Below the pieces are notes generated by a model. That model was not told the DNA's origin, made no database searches, and saw nothing but the letters and a program-made list of their open reading frames with translations. Below, piece by piece: positions 31,316 to 39,814 of a stretch of DNA of 64,000 nucleotides (positions within the stretch are counted from its first letter, which is position 1; the number at the start of each line of letters is the position of its first letter). The translations under genes were made by a program, and so were the position numbers. Source of the DNA: Streptomyces cavernae (GTDB taxonomy: Bacteria > Actinomycetota > Actinomycetes > Streptomycetales > Streptomycetaceae); the NCBI RefSeq assembly GCF_004023625.1, contig NZ_RPDJ01000007.1, forward strand, positions 248,001-312,000. Reading direction: 5' to 3'.

Positions 31316-32587
31316 TCAGGCCGTCTCACGGACGGCGCGGGCGAGGATGCGCAGTCCCTCGTCCAGCTCCTCGGGGGTGATCGTCAGCGCGGGGAGCAGC
31401 TTGACGACCTCGCTCTCCGGGCCGGAGGTCTCCACCAGCAGCCCGAGGTCGAAGGCGCGCGCGGCGACCCGGCCCGCACGCTGCTTGTCGTGGAACTCCA
31501 CGCCCCAGACGAGCCCGCGGCCCCGGTACTCCTTGACGTCGGCGCGGTTCTCCTCGGTGATGCCGATCAGCGTCTGCTCGATCTGCTCGCCGCGCTTACG
31601 GGTCTGCTTCTCCATGGCGGGCCCGTCGGACCAGTACGTCTGCAGGGCCGCGGCGGCGGTGACGAAAGCGGGGTTGTTGCCGCGGAAGGTGCCGTTGTGC
31701 TCGCCCGGCTCCCAGATGTCCAGCTCGGGCTTGAACAGGCACAGCGACATGGGCAGTCCGTAGCCGCTGATGGACTTGGAGACGGTGACGATGTCGGGCA
31801 CGATCCCCGCCTCCTCGAAGGAGAAGAACGCGCCGGTGCGTCCGCAGCCCATCTGGATGTCGTCGACGATCAGGAGCATGTCCTGCCGCAGGCACAGGTC
31901 CTGCAGGGCGCGCAGCCACTCGGTGCGGGCCACGTTGATGCCGCCCTCGCCCTGGACGGTCTCGACGATCACCGCTGCGGGCTTGTTGAGTCCGGAACCC
32001 TGGTCCTCCAGCAGCCGCTCGAACCACAGGAAGTCCTCGACCTTGCCGTCGAAGTAGTTGTCGAACGGCATCGGCGTGCCGTGCACGAGCGGGATGCCCG
32101 CCCCGGCCCGCTTGAAGGCGTTGCCGGTCACGGCGAGCGAGCCGAGCGACATCCCGTGGAAGGCGTTGGTGAAGGAGACGATCGCCTCCCGGCCCTTGAC
32201 CTTACGGGCCAGTTTCAGCGCGGACTCCACGGCGTTGGTGCCGGTCGGGCCCGGGAACATCACCTTGTACGGCAGATCGCGCGGGCGCAGGACCAGGTTC
32301 TGGAACGACTCCAGGAAGGCGCGCTTGGCGGTCGTCGACATGTCGAGGCCGTGGGTGACGCCGTCACGTTCCAGATAGTCGATCAGAGCCCGTTTGAGTA
32401 CCGGGTTGTTGTGACCGTAGTTGAGTGATCCGGCACCGGCGAAGAAGTCGAGGTACGCATGGCCGTCCTCGTCGTACATGGTGCTGCCCTGCGCCCGGTC
32501 GAAGACGGTGGGCCAGCTGCGGCAGTAGCTGCGGACCTCGGACTCCAGGGTCTCGAAGACGCTCAGGTCGGGCTGGGTGATGGTCAT
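31316..32587 (-). CDS. ectB: Diaminobutyrate-2-oxoglutarate transaminase
   Basis: 423 residues from the ATG at 32585-32587, preceded by a gaggag-type site. Class III aminotransferase making L-2,4-diaminobutyrate from aspartate semialdehyde with glutamate. Visible: FFAGAGSLNYGHNNPVLKRA, the PGPTGTNAVESALKLARKVK cofactor loop, VIVETVQGEGGINVARTEWL, LLIVDDIQMGCGRTGAFFSF with the PLP Asp, and TVSKSISGYGLPMSLCLFKP with the Schiff-base Lys. It follows ectA with a 76-nt gap. Confidence 0.97.
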   Translation of the reverse strand: MTITQPDLSVFETLESEVRSYCRSWPTVFDRAQGSTMYDEDGHAYLDFFAGAGSLNYGHNNPVLKRALIDYLERDGVTHGLDMSTTAKRAFLESFQNLVLRPRDLPYKVMFPGPTGTNAVESALKLARKVKGREAIVSFTNAFHGMSLGSLAVTGNAFKRAGAGIPLVHGTPMPFDNYFDGKVEDFLWFERLLEDQGSGLNKPAAVIVETVQGEGGINVARTEWLRALQDLCLRQDMLLIVDDIQMGCGRTGAFFSFEEAGIVPDIVTVSKSISGYGLPMSLCLFKPELDIWEPGEHNGTFRGNNPAFVTAAAALQTYWSDGPAMEKQTRKRGEQIEQTLIGITEENRADVKEYRGRGLVWGVEFHDKQRAGRVAARAFDLGLLVETSGPESEVVKLLPALTITPEELDEGLRILARAVRETA

Positions 32588-32663
32588 GGCATTGCTCCTC
32601 GAGGCGTGGGGGGTGGGGAGGCGTTGGGACTGGGGGGCGTGGCGGGGGTGGGCCGTGGCGGGG

Positions 32664-33203
32664 TCAGAACGACAACGGCCCGATGCGGTACAGCACCTCG
32701 GGCGCGTGCGACCCGTCGGGGAACAGCCCCGTGCCGAACAGGACCTCCTGCTGCACCTGTGCACCGTGACGTTCGGCGTACGAGGTGAACAGGCGCTCGG
32801 AGGCGGTGTTTCCGGGTGTGATGGTGGTCTCGATCGCGGCCAGCCCGCGCTCGTTCGCGACCCGCGCGGTCAGCCCTTCGAGCAGTGCGCCGGCCAGACC
32901 CCGGCCGCGCTGCGCCGCGTCGACGGCCACCTGCCAGACCAGGAGCGTGCGGGGGCGCTCCGGCCGGACGTACGCCGTGATGAAACCGACCGGCTCACCG
33001 CTCGCGTCGCGTGCCACCGCCGTGGTGCCGGCGAAGTCACGGCACCACAGCAGGTAGCTGTACGAGGAGTTGAGGTCGAGGGTTTCCGAGTCCCTGGCGA
33101 TACGCCACAAGGCGGCCCCGTCGGCCACCTCGGGACGGTCGATCCGTAGTCCTTCAGGCATTCCGGAGAATTCAGCTTGCGGGTCTGCTTGTGCAGCGGT
33201 CAT
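32664..33203 (-). CDS. ectA: L-2,4-diaminobutyrate acetyltransferase
   Basis: 179 residues. GNAT-fold enzyme that acetylates the gamma-amino group of diaminobutyrate. EctA hallmarks are SETLDLNSSYSYLLWCRDFA, the acetyl-CoA loop VDAAQRGRGLAGALLEGLTA and the ETTITPGNTASERLFTSYAE segment. First gene of the ect operon. It has a 343-bp AT-richer upstream gap, consistent with osmotic or stress control. Confidence 0.97.
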   Translation of the reverse strand: MTAAQADPQAEFSGMPEGLRIDRPEVADGAALWRIARDSETLDLNSSYSYLLWCRDFAGTTAVARDASGEPVGFITAYVRPERPRTLLVWQVAVDAAQRGRGLAGALLEGLTARVANERGLAAIETTITPGNTASERLFTSYAERHGAQVQQEVLFGTGLFPDGSHAPEVLYRIGPLSF

Positions 33204-33546
33204 GCGGATTCAATTTACCGAGGGAAATTTAAAAATGCATCGTCGGTCGGGGTTACTTACCGCGGGTCGATGTGTTATCGCGCGGGCGCGTGCGTCCGCG
33301 TGAACTGACGAGGAAACGCCCCGGTTTGGCCGGTAAATATCGCAGAAAACGGACACTTGTGGAGTGTGTCACAAGCTCTTGACCGTCACGAAACCTGCCC
33401 GAATCCCGCCCGGCGGCGTTCGCGAAATCTTTGCGTTTAGGTAAACGAAAACGGGGCAGAAGGAGACGGGAAGCTGCATTGGAATAACTATTGGAAAATG
33501 GCCGCCCGAGTGGATCGTAATTCGTGATGACTTTGCGTGTTCCGGA
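33204..33546 (-). promoter_or_regulatory. Upstream region of ectABCD with an inverted repeat
   Basis: A 343-bp gap between ectA and the aminotransferase gene, clearly richer in A/T than its surroundings (for example aatttaaaaatgcatc near 33225). An inverted repeat CTTGTG-N8-CACAAG lies at 33356-33375, about 155 bp upstream of the ectA start, and could bind a regulator. No -10/-35 pair was convincing enough to mark. Confidence 0.45.
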
Positions 33547-34647
33547 TCATCCCCAGGCCTTGTCCACCGCTCGCCCGGCCGCCTCCGGATCCACCGGCGC
33601 TCCGCCCTCGGCGAGGGCCCGGACCAGGGCGGTGACGCTCGCGTGCACCACATCCCGGTTCGCGTCCGTTCCGTAGTGGTTCACCCGGATCATCTCGGCG
33701 GCGAGCGCGCCCCCACCCGCGGCCAGCGGGAGCGCCGGGTCGCGGGCCAGTGCCGACGCGACCAGTTCGGCGGCGTTCACCCCGGCGGGTGTGCGCAGGG
33801 TCGTGGCGACGGGGGCGGCGTTCCGGGCCCCACGCACGAACGGCTGGAGCCCCCCGCCGTGCGCCCGTACGCCCGCTCGGACCGCCCGGGCGGCCGTGGT
33901 GTGACGGTTCATCACGGCGGCGAGGCCCACGGTCTCGATCCGCTCCACACACGCCTCCAGTGCCAGCATCTCCAACTGCGCCGGAGCGTGCGGCAGCACC
34001 TTGCGGCCCCCGTCGATCCACCGCTCCTTCCAGTCCAGCAGCGAGAGGTACGAGCGCCGCGGCGCCGAGGGGTTCGCGGCCATCCGCGCCCATGCCCGCT
34101 CACTGACCGAGACGGCGGACACCCCGGCCGGACCGCCCATCGCCTTCTGCGCCCCGATCACGCACAGGTCGACGCCCCACGCGTCCGTGAGCACCGGCTC
34201 GGCCGCGATCGACGCGACGGCGTCCAGGTAGAGCAGCGCGCCGTGGTCCCGCACCACGTCCGCGATCGCGGCGACGGGATTGGTGTTCCCCGTCGCGGCC
34301 TCCGCGTGGACCAGCGAGACGAAGTCGATCTCGGGGTGCGCGGCGAAGGTCTCCCGGATCTGATCGGCCGTCACCGCCGTGTGGAACGGCACCGCGAGAT
34401 CGATCACCCGCGCCCCGCAGTCCCTCAGCCAGTCGCCGAACGTCTGCCCGTACGGCCCGGTGATCACGTTCAGCGCCGTGGTCCCGGGCCCCGCCGTCGC
34501 GCGGATGGCGCCCTCCAGCGGCAGTAGCGCCTCACCCTGCATCACCACCACGTCCTGCTCGGTGGCGAGCAGCCGCGCCACCCGGTCCTCGATCGCGGCG
34601 AACCGCTCGGCGCTCAACGGGGCCAGATCCAGAAAAGGATGCGTCAC
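33547..34647 (-). CDS. Class V aminotransferase (serine/alanine-glyoxylate type)
   Basis: 366 residues from a GTG at 34645-34647 with a gaagagag site. PLP fold type I: VVMQGEALLPLEGAIRATAG, LNVITGPYGQTFGDWLRDCG, VSLVHAEAATGNTNPVAAIA, LYLDAVASIAAEPV with the PLP Asp, and VIGAQKAMGGPAGVSAVSVS with the Schiff-base Lys. The AQKAMGGPAG and HAEAATG segments are those of the alanine/serine-glyoxylate aminotransferase and phosphonopyruvate-related branch. It lies upstream of ectA on the same strand but is separated by 343 bp, so a functional link to ectoine (for example amino-donor supply) is only speculation. Confidence 0.87.
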   Translation of the reverse strand: MTHPFLDLAPLSAERFAAIEDRVARLLATEQDVVVMQGEALLPLEGAIRATAGPGTTALNVITGPYGQTFGDWLRDCGARVIDLAVPFHTAVTADQIRETFAAHPEIDFVSLVHAEAATGNTNPVAAIADVVRDHGALLYLDAVASIAAEPVLTDAWGVDLCVIGAQKAMGGPAGVSAVSVSERAWARMAANPSAPRRSYLSLLDWKERWIDGGRKVLPHAPAQLEMLALEACVERIETVGLAAVMNRHTTAARAVRAGVRAHGGGLQPFVRGARNAAPVATTLRTPAGVNAAELVASALARDPALPLAAGGGALAAEMIRVNHYGTDANRDVVHASVTALVRALAEGGAPVDPEAAGRAVDKAWG

Positions 34648-34758
34648 GGGGTGCTCTCTTCGCTCATTGGGTAGGGAGGGGGAGGCGAAAACCGTGGTCG
34701 GCATGTGCATGCTGGCCATCTTCGAGCGTAACCGCACGACCCGTACCGATAAGTCGCA

Positions 34759-34817
34759 GGTCATGGAGTCTGATGACCATGGGAATTATTTGAGGGCCCC
34801 CAAGCCTTCCTTATAAT
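34759..34817 (+). promoter_or_regulatory. Promoter and inverted repeat of the amino-acid ABC operon
   Basis: TTGAGG (34790-34795) and a perfect TATAAT (34812-34817) are separated by 16 bp. Upstream is the inverted repeat GGTCAT-N8-ATGACC (34759-34778). The GTG start is 32 nt beyond the -10 box. Confidence 0.55.
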
Positions 34818-34849
34818 CGGAACCCTTCGTCCCCTTCCTGGAGGTCCCC

Positions 34850-35719
34850 GTGAACACCGCCCTCGGCCGCCCGAGGCGATCCCTGGTCGCCAGAGTCGCC
34901 ACAGCCGCCGCCGCGACGGCCGGACTGCTGCTCGTGGCCGGCTGCTCCTCGGACGACGGCGGCGGTCCGACCACCGTCAAGGGGGTCACCCTGGCCAAGG
35001 GCGGTCAGCTGACCACCTGCACCCATCTGCCGTACCCGCCGTTCCAGTCGGAGATCGACGGCAAGGTGCAGGGCTTCGACGTCGCGCTCATCGACCTGGT
35101 GGCGCAGGACCTCGGGGTGAAGCAGGAGATCCTGGACACGCCCTTCGAGAACTTCAAGACCGGCGCGTTCCTCAACTCCGGCGACTGCGACCTCGCCGCG
35201 GCCGGCATGACGATCACCGACGAGCGCAAGAAGAACGTCGACTTCTCCGACCCGTACTTCGAGGCCACCCAGGCCGTCCTCGTCGACAAGAAGAGCGGGA
35301 TCGGGTCCCTCGCCGACACCAAGGGCAAGAAGCTGGGCGCCCAGGCCGAGACCACCGGCGAGGAGTACGCCCGGGGCAAGGGCCTGAACCCGGTCTCCTT
35401 CGAGTCCTCCGACGCGGTCCTCAACGGACTGCGCACCGGCCAGGTCCAGGCCGTCGTCATCGACTACCCGGTCGTCCAGGGCTGGCTGAAGGACAAGGCC
35501 AACGCCGACGCCTTCAAGATCCTCGACAACCTCAACACCGGTGAGCAGTACGGCTTCTCGGTGAAGAAGGGCAACACCCCGCTCCGCGACGCCATCAACA
35601 AGGCGCTCACGGAGGCCAAGACCGACGGCACGTACAAGAAGCTGTACGAGAAGTGGATCGGCCCGTACGACGAGTCCGCGGCGACAGGTGGATCCGCGGC
35701 CTCCCCGTCGGCGTCATGA
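34850..35719 (+). CDS. Polar amino-acid ABC transporter substrate-binding lipoprotein
   Basis: 289 residues from a GTG at 34850 (ctggaggt site). Lipoprotein signal with lipobox LVAGC near residues 28-32. Family 3 solute-binding protein: TCTHLPYPPFQSEIDGKVQG, FDVALIDLVAQDLGVKQEIL, DLAAAGMTITDERKKNVDFS, DPYFEATQAVLV, LRTGQVQAVVIDYPVVQGWL and GTYKKLYEKWIGPYD. It captures a polar amino acid or related compound outside the membrane. Its stop overlaps the permease ATG by 4 nt, giving a three-gene operon with permease and ATPase. The substrate cannot be told from sequence alone. Confidence 0.93.
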   Translation: MNTALGRPRRSLVARVATAAAATAGLLLVAGCSSDDGGGPTTVKGVTLAKGGQLTTCTHLPYPPFQSEIDGKVQGFDVALIDLVAQDLGVKQEILDTPFENFKTGAFLNSGDCDLAAAGMTITDERKKNVDFSDPYFEATQAVLVDKKSGIGSLADTKGKKLGAQAETTGEEYARGKGLNPVSFESSDAVLNGLRTGQVQAVVIDYPVVQGWLKDKANADAFKILDNLNTGEQYGFSVKKGNTPLRDAINKALTEAKTDGTYKKLYEKWIGPYDESAATGGSAASPSAS

Positions 35720-36579
35720 CCGGCACCGGCACATCGGACACGGGTACATCGGAGCCGGGCACACAAGTACCAGTGCGTAAGCAGGGCTTGACCCGCCGTC
35801 AGAAGACAGCGGTCTCGCGAGGCGTCCAGTACGCCGTTTTCGTCGCCGCCGTGGCCGCCCTCGCGGTCACGGCGGACTGGGACCGGCTGCAGAACCAGTT
35901 CGCCCAGGCCGACCTGGCCGAGCGGATGTTCCCGGAGATCATCACCCTGGCGCTGAAGAACACCGTGCTCTACACGGTGTCCGGTTTCGTCTTCGGGCTC
36001 GTGCTCGGCATGGTCGTCGCGCTGATGCGGCTGTCGTCCGTGGGCCCGTACCGCTGGGTCGCCGGGATCTACATCGAGATCTTCCGCGGACTGCCCGCCC
36101 TGCTGATCTTCATCTTCGTCGGCGTCGCCGTACCGCTCGCCTTCCCGGGCACCGAGATCCCCGGCGGCACCTACGGCAAGGTCGCCCTGGCGCTCGGCCT
36201 GGTTTCGGCCGCGTACATGGCCGAGACGATCCGCGCGGGCATCCAGGCCGTGCCCAAGGGGCAGATGGAGGCGGCGCGTTCACTCGGGTTCTCGCACGCC
36301 CGGGCCATGGTCTCGATCATCATCCCGCAGGCGTTCCGCATCGTGATCCCGCCGCTCACCAACGAGTTGGTCCTGCTGTTCAAGGACTCCTCACTCGTGC
36401 TGTTCCTCGGCGTCACCCTGGAGGAACGCGAACTGGCGAAGTTCGGCCGCGACCTGGCCAGCCAGACCGCCAACTCCACCCCCATCCTGGTGGCGGGCCT
36501 GTGCTACCTCCTGGTCACGGTCCCGCTCGGATTCGTCGTACGCCGTCTCGAGGCCAAGGCAGGGGAGGCCACGAAATGA
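35716..36579 (+). CDS. Amino-acid ABC transporter permease (HisM/GlnP type)
   Basis: 287 residues, ATG at 35716 in an ATGA overlap. An extended hydrophilic Thr/Gly-rich N-terminus (~35 residues) precedes about five transmembrane segments. The FRGLPALLIFIFVGVAVPLA stretch and the EAA loop GQMEAARSLGFSHARAMVSI...PQAFRIVIPPLTNELVLLF are diagnostic of the HisMQ-type polar amino-acid permeases. A single permease is present, so it probably homodimerises. Confidence 0.93.
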   Translation: MTGTGTSDTGTSEPGTQVPVRKQGLTRRQKTAVSRGVQYAVFVAAVAALAVTADWDRLQNQFAQADLAERMFPEIITLALKNTVLYTVSGFVFGLVLGMVVALMRLSSVGPYRWVAGIYIEIFRGLPALLIFIFVGVAVPLAFPGTEIPGGTYGKVALALGLVSAAYMAETIRAGIQAVPKGQMEAARSLGFSHARAMVSIIIPQAFRIVIPPLTNELVLLFKDSSLVLFLGVTLEERELAKFGRDLASQTANSTPILVAGLCYLLVTVPLGFVVRRLEAKAGEATK

Positions 36580-37364
36580 CCCGGCCGGAGATCCAGACCA
36601 AGGACCTGCACAAGTCCTTCGGCGACAACGAGGTGCTGCGCGGCATCGACCTGGAGATCGGCCGGGGCGAGGTGGTCTGCGTCATCGGCCCGTCGGGCTC
36701 CGGGAAGTCCACCCTCCTGCGCTGTGTGAACCTCCTGGAGGAGCCCACCAAGGGCCAGGTGTTCGTCGGCGGCACGGAGATCACCGACCCCGACGTCGAC
36801 ATCGATGCCGTACGCCGCCGTATCGGCATGGTCTTCCAGCAGTTCAACCTCTTCCCGCACCTGACGGTGACCGAGAACCTCACCCTGCCGCAGCGCCGGG
36901 TCCTGAAGCGGGACAAGGCGGAGGCGGCCCGCGTCGCCGCGGAGAACCTCGCCCGCGTGGGCCTCGCCGAGAAGGCGGACGCCTACCCGTCCTCCCTCTC
37001 CGGCGGCCAGCAGCAGCGCGTGGCGATCGCCCGGGCCCTCGCCATGGGCCCCGAGGTGATGCTCTTCGACGAGCCCACCTCGGCCCTCGACCCGGAACTG
37101 GTCGGCGACGTCCTGGCCGTGATGCGCATGCTCGCGGACGAGGGCATGACGATGATGGTCGTCACCCACGAGATGACCTTCGCCCGTGAGGTCGCCGACC
37201 GGGTCGTCTTCATGGACGGCGGAGTCATCGTCGAGCAGGGCGCGCCGGACCAGGTCATCGGCAGCCCGAGCCACGAGCGGACCCGCCATTTCCTCTCCCG
37301 GCTCCTGGACCCCGCGCGAGCGGAGGTGGAGGAGACCGCGGACCGGGCGGGCAAGACCGAGTAG
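36576..37364 (+). CDS. Amino-acid ABC transporter ATP-binding protein
   Basis: 262 residues, ATG overlapping the permease stop by 4 nt. Walker A GPSGSGKST, Q-loop VFQQFNLFPHLTV, signature LSGGQQQRVAIARALAM, Walker B VMLFDEPTSALDPELV and H-loop VVTHEM are all intact. This is the GlnQ/HisP branch. It powers uptake by the two preceding gene products. Confidence 0.95.
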   Translation: MTRPEIQTKDLHKSFGDNEVLRGIDLEIGRGEVVCVIGPSGSGKSTLLRCVNLLEEPTKGQVFVGGTEITDPDVDIDAVRRRIGMVFQQFNLFPHLTVTENLTLPQRRVLKRDKAEAARVAAENLARVGLAEKADAYPSSLSGGQQQRVAIARALAMGPEVMLFDEPTSALDPELVGDVLAVMRMLADEGMTMMVVTHEMTFAREVADRVVFMDGGVIVEQGAPDQVIGSPSHERTRHFLSRLLDPARAEVEETADRAGKTE

Positions 37365-37394
37365 CCGGCACTAGGGGGACTTTCCCGCACCCCC

Positions 37395-37400
37395 TAAGGT
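37395..37400 (+). promoter_or_regulatory. -10 box of a leaderless transcript
   Basis: TAAGGT ends 7 nt before the ATG at 37408, which has no ribosome-binding site, the usual arrangement for leaderless mRNAs in Streptomyces. This favours the 37408 start over the in-frame GTG at 37399, which would lie within the -10 box. Confidence 0.55.
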
Positions 37401-37407
37401 GCCAGGT

Positions 37408-38499
37408 ATGAGCGAACGCGCGGTGCTGCACGTGAGGGGCCGGGTGCTCGTCGGACCGGAGGAGGTCCATGACGAGCTGTGGGTCGTCGACGGCCGGATC
37501 TCCTACGACCGGCCGTCCTCCGCCCGGGACATCCGTACCGTCGAGGGCTGGGCGCTGCCCGGCCTCGTCGACGCCCACTGTCACGTGGGCCTCGACCATC
37601 ACGGCGCGGTTCCCGAGGACGTCGCCGAGAAGCAGGCGCTGACGGACCGGGACGCGGGCACCCTGCTGATCCGCGATGCGGGTTCCCCCTCCGACACCCG
37701 CTGGATCGACGACCGCGACGATCTCCCGAAGATCATCCGAGCGGGCCGGCACATCGCGCGCACCCGCCGCTACATCCGCAACTACGCGTGGGAGGTCGAG
37801 CCGGAAGACCTGGTCGCGTATGTGGGCCAGGAGGCGAGACGAGGCGACGGCTGGGTCAAACTCGTGGGCGACTGGATCGACCGCGACCTCGGCGACCTCT
37901 CCGCGTGCTGGCCGCGCGACGCGGTCGAGGCGGCGATCGCGGAGGCCCACCGCCTGGGCGCCCGGGTGACGGCACACTGCTTCGCCACGGACTCCCTCCG
38001 CGACCTGGTGGAGTCGGGCATCGACTGCATCGAACACGCGACGGGCCTCACGGACGACCTGATCCCCCTGTTCGCCTCCCGCGGAGTGGCGATCGTCCCC
38101 ACCCTCGTCAACATCGCCACGTTCCCCGACCTCGCGGCCGGCGGCGAGTCCAGGTTCCCCCGCTGGTCGGCCCATATGCGCCGACTCCACGCACGCCGCT
38201 ACGACACGGTCCGCGCCGCGTACGACGCGGGCATCCCGGTCTACGTCGGTACGGACGCGGGCGGCGGGCTGGCACACGGACTGGTGGCGGGGGAGGTGGC
38301 GGAACTGGTGACCGCGGGGATCCCGGCGGTCGACGCGCTCTCGGCCACTGCGTGGAGGGCGCGGCAGTGGCTGGGACGGCCCGGACTGGAGGAGGGGGCT
38401 CCGGCTGACCTCGTGGTGTACGAGACGGATCCCCGCGAGGACGTACGGGTCCTCGCGGCGCCGCGGCGGATCGTACTGAACGGTTCGGTGGTCGGTTAG
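37408..38499 (+). CDS. Amidohydrolase (imidazolonepropionase-like)
   Basis: 363 residues. Metal-dependent hydrolase fold: an N-terminal beta-sandwich strand, then His57-x-His59 in GLVDAHCHVGLDHH, RVTAHCFATDSLRDLVESGI, DCIEHATG with the third histidine and PVYVGTDAGGGLAHG with the catalytic Asp. A C-terminal ADLVVYETDPREDVRVL strand closes the composite domain. It likely cleaves a cyclic amide or amide bond in the cytosol. The lysine in GWVKLVGDW could be a bridging ligand. The substrate is unknown. It follows the amino-acid transporter but has its own promoter. Its last codons form the first unit of a 33-bp tandem repeat. Confidence 0.87.
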   Translation: MSERAVLHVRGRVLVGPEEVHDELWVVDGRISYDRPSSARDIRTVEGWALPGLVDAHCHVGLDHHGAVPEDVAEKQALTDRDAGTLLIRDAGSPSDTRWIDDRDDLPKIIRAGRHIARTRRYIRNYAWEVEPEDLVAYVGQEARRGDGWVKLVGDWIDRDLGDLSACWPRDAVEAAIAEAHRLGARVTAHCFATDSLRDLVESGIDCIEHATGLTDDLIPLFASRGVAIVPTLVNIATFPDLAAGGESRFPRWSAHMRRLHARRYDTVRAAYDAGIPVYVGTDAGGGLAHGLVAGEVAELVTAGIPAVDALSATAWRARQWLGRPGLEEGAPADLVVYETDPREDVRVLAAPRRIVLNGSVVG

Positions 38500-38585
38500 C
38501 CGGACCCCGGCCCGGGTGGGGTGGTCGGTTGACCGGACGCCGGCCGGGTTGGGGTGGTCGGTTAGCCGGACGCCGGCCGGGTTGG
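38487..38585. repeat. 33-bp tandem repeat, three units, across the amidohydrolase stop
   Basis: Units start at 38487, 38520 and 38553 with ggtggtcggttagccgga or ggtggtcggttgaccgga. The amidohydrolase stop (38497-38499) is inside unit one. Further decayed cgggctggg-type copies continue to about 38690. The 232-bp gap before cobC holds nothing else recognisable. Confidence 0.8.
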
Positions 38586-38731
38586 GTCAGCCGAGCTGGG
38601 TCGGCGGGCTGGGTAACCGGGCTGGGACGCCGGTTTGTTGGGTCGGCCGGGCTGGGCCGGCCGAGCCGGGCGGACGCGGTGGCGTGCCCGTCAGGGGCGT
38701 GGGACAGCCGTCGAGCGGCCCCCGCCCACCT

Positions 38732-39814
38732 TCAACGCCCCGCCAACGCCAACGCCTTGTCCAGCGCCTGGAGGAAGGCGTTCACGGTCGCACGGTCCCG
38801 TACGGCCAGCCGGAGCCACTCGGGTCCGAGCCCGGGAAACGTGTCCCCCCGCCGCACCGCGAACCCGAGACGGCGCAGATGCCCCCGTACCGCGTCCGCC
38901 CCCGGCAGGCGGACCAGCACGAAGGACCCCTCCGCGGGCTCGGCCACCCGTAGCCCGTCCGCGGCGAACTCCCTTAGCCCCGCGACCAGATGGGCGCGGT
39001 CCGCGGCGATCCGGCGCGCCGCCTCCTCCGCCTCCGCCACCGCGTCCGGAGTCACACATGCCTCCGCCGCCGCCAGCGCCGGCGTCGACACCGGCCACAA
39101 CGGCTGCGCGCGCTCCAGCTCCGCGATCGTGTCCGGCGCCGCCAGCACATAGCCGATCCGCAGCCCCGCCAGCCCCCACGTCTTGGTGAGACTGCGCAGG
39201 ACCACCAGGCCGGGAACGTCCTGCCGCCCGGCCAGCGCCTCCCGCTCACCCGGCACCGCGTCCATGAACGCCTCGTCCACCACCAGCGTCCGCCCGGGAC
39301 GGGCGAGCCCGGCTATCGCCGCCGCCGGGTGCAGCACAGACGTGGGATTCGTCGGGTTGCCGATCACCACCAGGTCGGCGTCCTCGGGCACGACCCCGTC
39401 CGACAACCGGAAGCCGTTCTCCTCCCTCAGCAGCACCCGCCCGACATCGTGCCCGGCATCCCTGAGCGCCGCCTCCGGCTCGGTGAACTGCGGGTGCACC
39501 ACCACCGGCCGCCGCACCTTCAGGGCCCGCGCGAGCAGCACGAACGCCTCCGCGGCACCGGCCGTGAGCAGCACGCGATCGGCCGGCAGCCCGTGCCGCG
39601 CCGCCACCGCCGCCCGCGCGGTCCGCCCGTCGGGGTACGCCGCGAGTCCGCCGAGCGACGCGGCGATCCGCTCCCGCAACCACGCCGGGGGCGTGTCCGC
39701 GCGCACGTTCACGGCCAGGTCGACCAGCCGGGCGCCGTCGTCGCGCACCTCGGCGTCCCCGTGGTGCCGCAGGTCGTGGGCGTCGCGAGCGGCGCCCTCC
39801 TCCTCAGTGCGCAT
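38732..39814 (-). CDS. cobC: CobC-like PLP protein (threonine-phosphate decarboxylase type)
   Basis: 360 residues from the ATG at 39812-39814, which overlaps the end of cbiX by 11 nt. PLP fold type I, HisC-like: DLAVNVRADTPPAWLRERIA, LTAGAAEAFVLLARALK, VVIGNPTNPTSVLHP, LVVDEAFMDAVPGE, VVLRSLTKTWGLAGLRIGYV with the Schiff-base Lys, and a C-terminal FVLVRLPGADAVRGHLRRLG. It is the actinobacterial CobC (Rv2231c-like) protein, which is thought to make aminopropanol phosphate from threonine phosphate for the nucleotide loop of B12. Last gene of the cob cluster on this side. Confidence 0.87.
   Translation of the reverse strand: MRTEEEGAARDAHDLRHHGDAEVRDDGARLVDLAVNVRADTPPAWLRERIAASLGGLAAYPDGRTARAAVAARHGLPADRVLLTAGAAEAFVLLARALKVRRPVVVHPQFTEPEAALRDAGHDVGRVLLREENGFRLSDGVVPEDADLVVIGNPTNPTSVLHPAAAIAGLARPGRTLVVDEAFMDAVPGEREALAGRQDVPGLVVLRSLTKTWGLAGLRIGYVLAAPDTIAELERAQPLWPVSTPALAAAEACVTPDAVAEAEEAARRIAADRAHLVAGLREFAADGLRVAEPAEGSFVLVRLPGADAVRGHLRRLGFAVRRGDTFPGLGPEWLRLAVRDRATVNAFLQALDKALALAGR

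Noticed and set aside
33204..33300. Specific -10/-35 pair for ectA
   Set aside because: Several AT-rich options exist but none has both boxes with good spacing.
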